This document shows, one piece after another, positions 41,303 through 44,643 of a stretch of 44,643 nucleotides of DNA; position 1 is the stretch's first letter, and the number at the start of each line of letters is the position of its first letter. Both the position numbers and the translations under genes were made by a program. The notes beneath the pieces are model-generated. The model did not search any database. It was not told the origin of the DNA and saw only the letters and a program-made list of their open reading frames with translations. Source of the DNA: Thermoleophilia bacterium (GTDB lineage Bacteria; Actinomycetota; Thermoleophilia; Gaiellales; JAICJC01); the NCBI GenBank assembly GCA_025934255.1, contig JAICYJ010000023.1, positions 1 to 44,643 on the forward strand. Direction: 5' to 3'.

Positions 41303-42553
41303 CTAGCGCGGCTGGGCGCCCAGCAGGTCGTTGTGCAGCCCGAACAGGAACAGGAACAGCACCAGCGCGATGCCCGCCATCGACACGCGCTCGAACGTCG
41401 CCCGCGACAGCGCCCGGCCGCGGAGCTTCTCGATCACGACCAGCAGGATGTGGCCGCCGTCCAGCGGCAGGAAGGGCAGCAGGTTGAGGATGCCGAGCGA
41501 CAGCGAGATGTAGGCCAGCAGCCACAGGTAGTAGGGGGCGCCGGTGTCGGCGGCTGACGCCGAGACGCGCACGATGCCGACCGGCCCCGACAGCGATGAT
41601 GTGCCCTGGCTGCGGATGCCGGTGACCGACCCGCTGATCATCGTCCACATCTGCGACAGACCCTCCTCCGGGGCCTTCCAGACGGGCACGCTGCGGGTGG
41701 TCGCGATCACGTCAGGCAGGAAGCCGACGATGTAGCGGCCGCCCTGCTTGACCGGCGTGATCGGGCCGAGCCGGACGGTCGTGCCGTTGCGGCGCACGGT
41801 CAGCGAGACCGGGTGTCCGCCGCTGGTCGAGATCAGCGCCCGCACCTGATCGAAGCCGGTGATGGGATGGCCGTCGATCGCGACGATGCGGTCGTGCGCG
41901 CGCAGCCCCGCCTTCTGGGCCGGCAGGCCCTTCTCGAGCCCGGCCACGACGGCGGTCGGCTGGAGCGGCTGCGGCAGCCCGGTGATGGCGAGCCCCGTCA
42001 GGAGCAGGAACGCGAACAGGATGTTCGCGAACGGGCCGGCGCCGATCACGATCAGCCGCTTCGACCGCGAGCTGCGCCAGTAGCCGCGCGGATCGGTCGA
42101 CTCCACGAAGCGGCTCAGGCAGCGGCTGACGCGGCGGCGATCGACGTCGGTCACGCCCTCCGTCTCGTCGATCAGCCGGCTCAGCTCGCGGGCGGCAGGC
42201 GCGGCCTCGTCGACGCGGCCCTGCGCGACCAGCTGCGCCAGCCGGTCGTAGGCGATTCCGATCTCGCTGGCCCGCTCCGGCGGCAGCGACTCGCTGCGAT
42301 GCAGCAGGTCCTCGACCGCCCACAGGTCGGACGGCTCCGGCCGCAGCATGCCCGGGATCTTGACGAAGCCGCCCAGCGGCACCACGCCGATCCCGTACTC
42401 CGTCTCCCCCACCTGCTTTCGCGCCAGCGGCGGCGGGAACCCGACGTAGAACTTGAGCGCCCGCATGCCGGTGCGCTTGGCCGCGGTGAAGTGTCCCAGC
42501 TCGTGCAGGAAGACCAGGCCCAGCAGGCCCAGGATCGGGATGATGTAGCTCAC
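41303..42553 (-). CDS. rseP: site-2-type intramembrane zinc metalloprotease (RseP/M50)
   Basis: Cuts membrane proteins within the bilayer, often to release stress-response regulators. The 416-residue protein has HELGH at residues 17-21 in the first membrane helix, a PDZ domain (about 200-290, with GLRAHDRIVAIDGHPI) and the second active-site motif NLLPFLPLDGGH (357-368). Between GGFVKIPGML (61-70) and the AGPFANI helix (172 on) lies an extra helical, charged stretch of about 90 residues, longer than the short linker usual there. The GTG at 42553 overlaps the dxr stop by four bases. Confidence 0.94.
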   Translation of the reverse strand: MSYIIPILGLLGLVFLHELGHFTAAKRTGMRALKFYVGFPPPLARKQVGETEYGIGVVPLGGFVKIPGMLRPEPSDLWAVEDLLHRSESLPPERASEIGIAYDRLAQLVAQGRVDEAAPAARELSRLIDETEGVTDVDRRRVSRCLSRFVESTDPRGYWRSSRSKRLIVIGAGPFANILFAFLLLTGLAITGLPQPLQPTAVVAGLEKGLPAQKAGLRAHDRIVAIDGHPITGFDQVRALISTSGGHPVSLTVRRNGTTVRLGPITPVKQGGRYIVGFLPDVIATTRSVPVWKAPEEGLSQMWTMISGSVTGIRSQGTSSLSGPVGIVRVSASAADTGAPYYLWLLAYISLSLGILNLLPFLPLDGGHILLVVIEKLRGRALSRATFERVSMAGIALVLFLFLFGLHNDLLGAQPR

Positions 42554-43695
42554 GCGGCCACCCCCAGCGCGTCCCGCGCCAGCGCGCGGGCGGCGGCGTC
42601 GGCGGCCAGCACCTGCTCGACCGACTCGAGCGGCTCGGGGTCGAGGCGGTCGAGCACGGCGGCGACCGTATCGGCGATCTGCGGGAACCGGCACTCGCCG
42701 GCCAGGAACGCGGCCACGGCCACCTCGTTGGCGGCGTTCAGCGCGCAGGGCGCGGTGCCGCCGGCCTCGCCGGCCGCGCGGGCCAGCGCCAAGCACCGGA
42801 ACGCGTCCAGATCGGGAGGTTCGAAATCGAGCGCGAACCCCTGCGACAGATCGAGCCGCGGCGCCGGCGTGGCGGCGCGCTCGGGATAGGTGAGCGCGTA
42901 GCTGATCGGCACGCGCATGTCGGGCAGGCCCAGGTGCGCGATCAGCGCGCCGTCGCGGAAGCGGGCCATGCCGTGCACGATCGAGTGCGGGTGCACGACC
43001 ACCTCGATGCGCGGGTAGCCGACGCCGAACAGGTGGTGGGCCTCGATCAGCTCCAGGCCCTTGTTCATCAGCGTGGCCGAGTCGATCGTGATCTTTGCGC
43101 CCATCGACCAGGTGGGATGGGCCAGCGCCTGGGCCGGGACGACGTCTGCCAGCCGCTCCTGCGCCCAGCTCCGGAACGGGCCGCCCGATGCGGTCAGCAC
43201 CAGCGACTCGAGCGACTCGGGGGCAGCGCCTTCGATGCACTGCTGCAGCGCCGAGTGCTCGCTGTCGACCGGCAGCAGCAGGCGGCCGCTGCGGCGCACG
43301 GCGGCGGTCACCAGCTCGCCGCCGGCCACCAGGCTCTCCTTGTTGGCGAGGGCCAGGTCGCTGCCGGCATCGAGCGCCGCCATCGTGGCCTCGAGCCCGG
43401 CGGCTCCCACGATCGCGTTCAGCACGATGTCGGCGCGGAGCTCGCGTACCAGCTCGACCACGCCGTCCGGCCCGCCCAGCACCTTGCCGTCGAATTCCGA
43501 GCGTGCGCGTTGGGCGGCGGCGCGGTCGGCCAGCGCGATCGCGCCGGCGCCGTGCTCGCGCGCGGCCGCCACCAGCTCGGCGTGCGATCCCTGCGCGGCC
43601 AGGCCGGCAAGACGCAGGTCGGGGTGGTCGCGAACGATCTCGAGTGCCTGACGGCCGACCGAGCCGGTCGCGCCCAGAATGGCCACCGTCCTCAT
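42550..43695 (-). CDS. dxr: 1-deoxy-D-xylulose 5-phosphate reductoisomerase
   Basis: First committed step of the MEP pathway. The 381-residue protein opens with the NADPH loop VAILGATGSVGRQALEIV; substrate and metal residues lie in LANKESLVAGG, PVDSEHSALQQCI and LTASGGPFR, and SMGAKITIDSATLMNKGLE. ATG 43695 is chosen on family alignment; TACACT lies six bases upstream. It heads dxr-rseP, 43 bases after cdsA. Confidence 0.97.
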   Translation of the reverse strand: MRTVAILGATGSVGRQALEIVRDHPDLRLAGLAAQGSHAELVAAAREHGAGAIALADRAAAQRARSEFDGKVLGGPDGVVELVRELRADIVLNAIVGAAGLEATMAALDAGSDLALANKESLVAGGELVTAAVRRSGRLLLPVDSEHSALQQCIEGAAPESLESLVLTASGGPFRSWAQERLADVVPAQALAHPTWSMGAKITIDSATLMNKGLELIEAHHLFGVGYPRIEVVVHPHSIVHGMARFRDGALIAHLGLPDMRVPISYALTYPERAATPAPRLDLSQGFALDFEPPDLDAFRCLALARAAGEAGGTAPCALNAANEVAVAAFLAGECRFPQIADTVAAVLDRLDPEPLESVEQVLAADAAARALARDALGVAA

Positions 43696-43701
43696 GGCGT
43701 C

Positions 43702-43707
43702 AGTGTA
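43702..43707 (-). promoter_or_regulatory. TANNNT box before dxr
   Basis: TACACT six bases from ATG 43695, same hexamer as the dnaE box. No convincing -35. Confidence 0.5.
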
Positions 43708-43738
43708 TCGGGGGCCGATTGCGGCACCGTTAGTCCGT

Positions 43739-44557
43739 TCAAGCCACGCGATGCAGTGCCAGCGCCACGAAGAAGGCGGCGGCGCCGGCGAACAGCAGGC
43801 CATCGATGCGGTCGAGCACGCCGCCGTGGCCGCCCAGCAGCCGACCGGTGTCCTTGACACCCATGTCGCGTTTCAAGTAGCTCTCGAACAGGTCTCCCAC
43901 CGGGGACGCGGCCGCGATCGCGACGGCGAACTCGAGCGCGTTCAGCGGGCTGATGGGATCGCCGTGAGGCTGATCGTAGAGTGTGAAGAAGACCGCCACG
44001 GCGCCCAGCACGAACCCGATCACCAGCCCCTCGACGGTCTTGTTGGGCGATATCGCCGAGGCCAGCTTCCGCTTCCCGAACATGCGGCCCCCGAAGTAGG
44101 CGAACGTGTCCGAGAGCCAGACGCCGACCAGCACCGCGATCAGCAGCTGCTTGCCCCAATCGGCAGGGGCCGGGACGTCGCGGAGCGCCACCAGGAAGGC
44201 CAGCCCGTAGCCGATCCAGACCACGCCCAGCAGCGTCACGCTCAGCTGCACGGTGGCCGCCTGCCGCACGTCGGCGACCGCGCTCAGCCAGAACGCGAGC
44301 AGCAGCGTCCCCATCAGCGCCGCCAGGCTCCACACCAGGCCGCCCTGGTGCGTGACCACGATGATCCCTGTGACACCGGCGAACCCCGCAATCGTAAGCG
44401 GGCGCAGCGAGCGGGTGGCGGCGCCGTACTCGTGCATCGCGACCACCCCGAAGGCGACCGCCAGGGCCACCATCGGCCAGCCGCCCACGACCACCGCCAG
44501 GATCGCGATCACCAGCAGCGGCACCGCGATCAGGACGCGCCCGACCAGGCCGCTCAC
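43739..44557 (-). CDS. cdsA: phosphatidate cytidylyltransferase
   Basis: Makes CDP-diacylglycerol from phosphatidic acid, the product of PlsC. The 272-residue polytopic protein has several hydrophobic helices and the family signature SYLKRDMGVKDTGRLLGGHGGVLDRID, seen in two blocks around residues 220-250; the usual Pro before GHGG is Gly here. GTG at 44557 overlaps the uppS stop (GTGA). uppS-cdsA-dxr-rseP is a very common order. Confidence 0.95.
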   Translation of the reverse strand: MSGLVGRVLIAVPLLVIAILAVVVGGWPMVALAVAFGVVAMHEYGAATRSLRPLTIAGFAGVTGIIVVTHQGGLVWSLAALMGTLLLAFWLSAVADVRQAATVQLSVTLLGVVWIGYGLAFLVALRDVPAPADWGKQLLIAVLVGVWLSDTFAYFGGRMFGKRKLASAISPNKTVEGLVIGFVLGAVAVFFTLYDQPHGDPISPLNALEFAVAIAAASPVGDLFESYLKRDMGVKDTGRLLGGHGGVLDRIDGLLFAGAAAFFVALALHRVA

Positions 44558-44643
44558 CGCTTGCCGAACCGCCGCCGGCGCGTCGCGTAGGCCGACAGCG
44601 CTTCCGCCAGCTGCTCCTCGCCGAAGTCGGGCCAGTGGTCGGA
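44554..44643 (-). CDS. uppS: undecaprenyl diphosphate synthase, C-terminal end only
   Basis: Only the last 29 codons are in the window; the rest is cut by the edge. The visible sequence, DHWPDFGEEQLAEALSAYA then RRRRFGK, matches the C-terminal WPDF motif and basic tail of UppS (cis-prenyltransferase), which makes the C55 lipid carrier for cell-wall synthesis from the isoprenoids of the Dxr/IspG pathway. Its TGA overlaps the cdsA GTG. Too short to fit the ORF list but well supported by motif and position. Confidence 0.88.
   Translation of the reverse strand, partial: SDHWPDFGEEQLAEALSAYATRRRRFGKR

Noticed and set aside
1..44643. tRNA, rRNA, CRISPR, prophage, transposon or defence-island genes
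   Set aside because: No cloverleaf, regularly spaced repeats, transposase or phage genes were seen; nearly every gene is a conserved housekeeping function.

Overview
This window is visibly G+C-rich, gene-dense and almost entirely housekeeping. It carries 45 protein-coding loci, no rRNA or tRNA gene, no CRISPR array and no insertion sequence that I can see. It looks like an actinobacterial chromosome segment. The evidence is a SepIVA-like coiled-coil gene beside DUF177 and rnc (the mycobacterial order), a class II DAHP synthase, an EngA-type Der with a Gly-Phe-Pro P-loop, many GTG starts, and many genes that appear to be transcribed without a leader from a TANNNT -10 box. A deep-branching class such as Thermoleophilia is my inference; no 16S gene is present to test it. 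Both ends fall inside genes (smc on the left, uppS on the right), as in a contig from a metagenome or draft assembly.

Nearly everything reads on the minus strand, so the blocks are described right to left. Block 1 (44643-40147) is uppS(partial)-cdsA-dxr-rseP-ispG: isoprenoid and phospholipid precursor genes plus a site-2 protease. Block 2 (40102-35883) holds two small unknown genes, a Dabb-domain gene broken by a one-base frameshift, and dnaE. pepF (plus) diverges from scpA-scpB-rluB (34023-32011). trpS (plus) diverges from aroF-tyrA-aroA-(cmk-plsC fusion)-der-gpsA (30854-23581). Then come metK-priA (23537-20359), an isochorismatase-like gene with def-fmt-rsmB (20348-17152), a 274-base structured gap, and rpe-ribD-ribE-ribBA-ribH (16877-12662). 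rpmB and a glyoxalase-fold dioxygenase (plus, 11525-12665) converge on ribH. The last block is asp23-(fakA-fakB fusion)-recG-rsmD-coaD-sepIVA-like-DUF177-rpmF-plsX-acpP-rnc-smc (11448-12).

Functionally the window joins phospholipid synthesis (FakA-FakB, PlsX, ACP, GpsA, PlsC, CdsA), riboflavin synthesis (RibD, RibE, RibBA, RibH, with Rpe for pentose phosphate), aromatic amino acids (DAHP synthase, AroA, TyrA, with TrpRS divergent), MEP-pathway isoprenoids (Dxr, IspG, leading to UppS), N-terminal formyl-Met handling (Fmt, Def), rRNA modification, and chromosome work (Smc, ScpA, ScpB, DnaE, PriA, RecG). Genes inside blocks are tightly packed, often sharing four bases (GTGA or ATGA).

The features most worth a second look are: a strong minus-strand promoter (TTGACA, 18 bases, GATACT) in the trpS/rluB gap that drives no gene and leads into two hairpins, a candidate small RNA; a single-chain FakA-FakB fatty-acid kinase; a Cmk-PlsC fusion; the repeated TANNNT-plus-6-to-9-base arrangement in front of block-leading genes; probable CTG starts for priA and rnc; and two apparently broken reading frames (smc and the Dabb gene).
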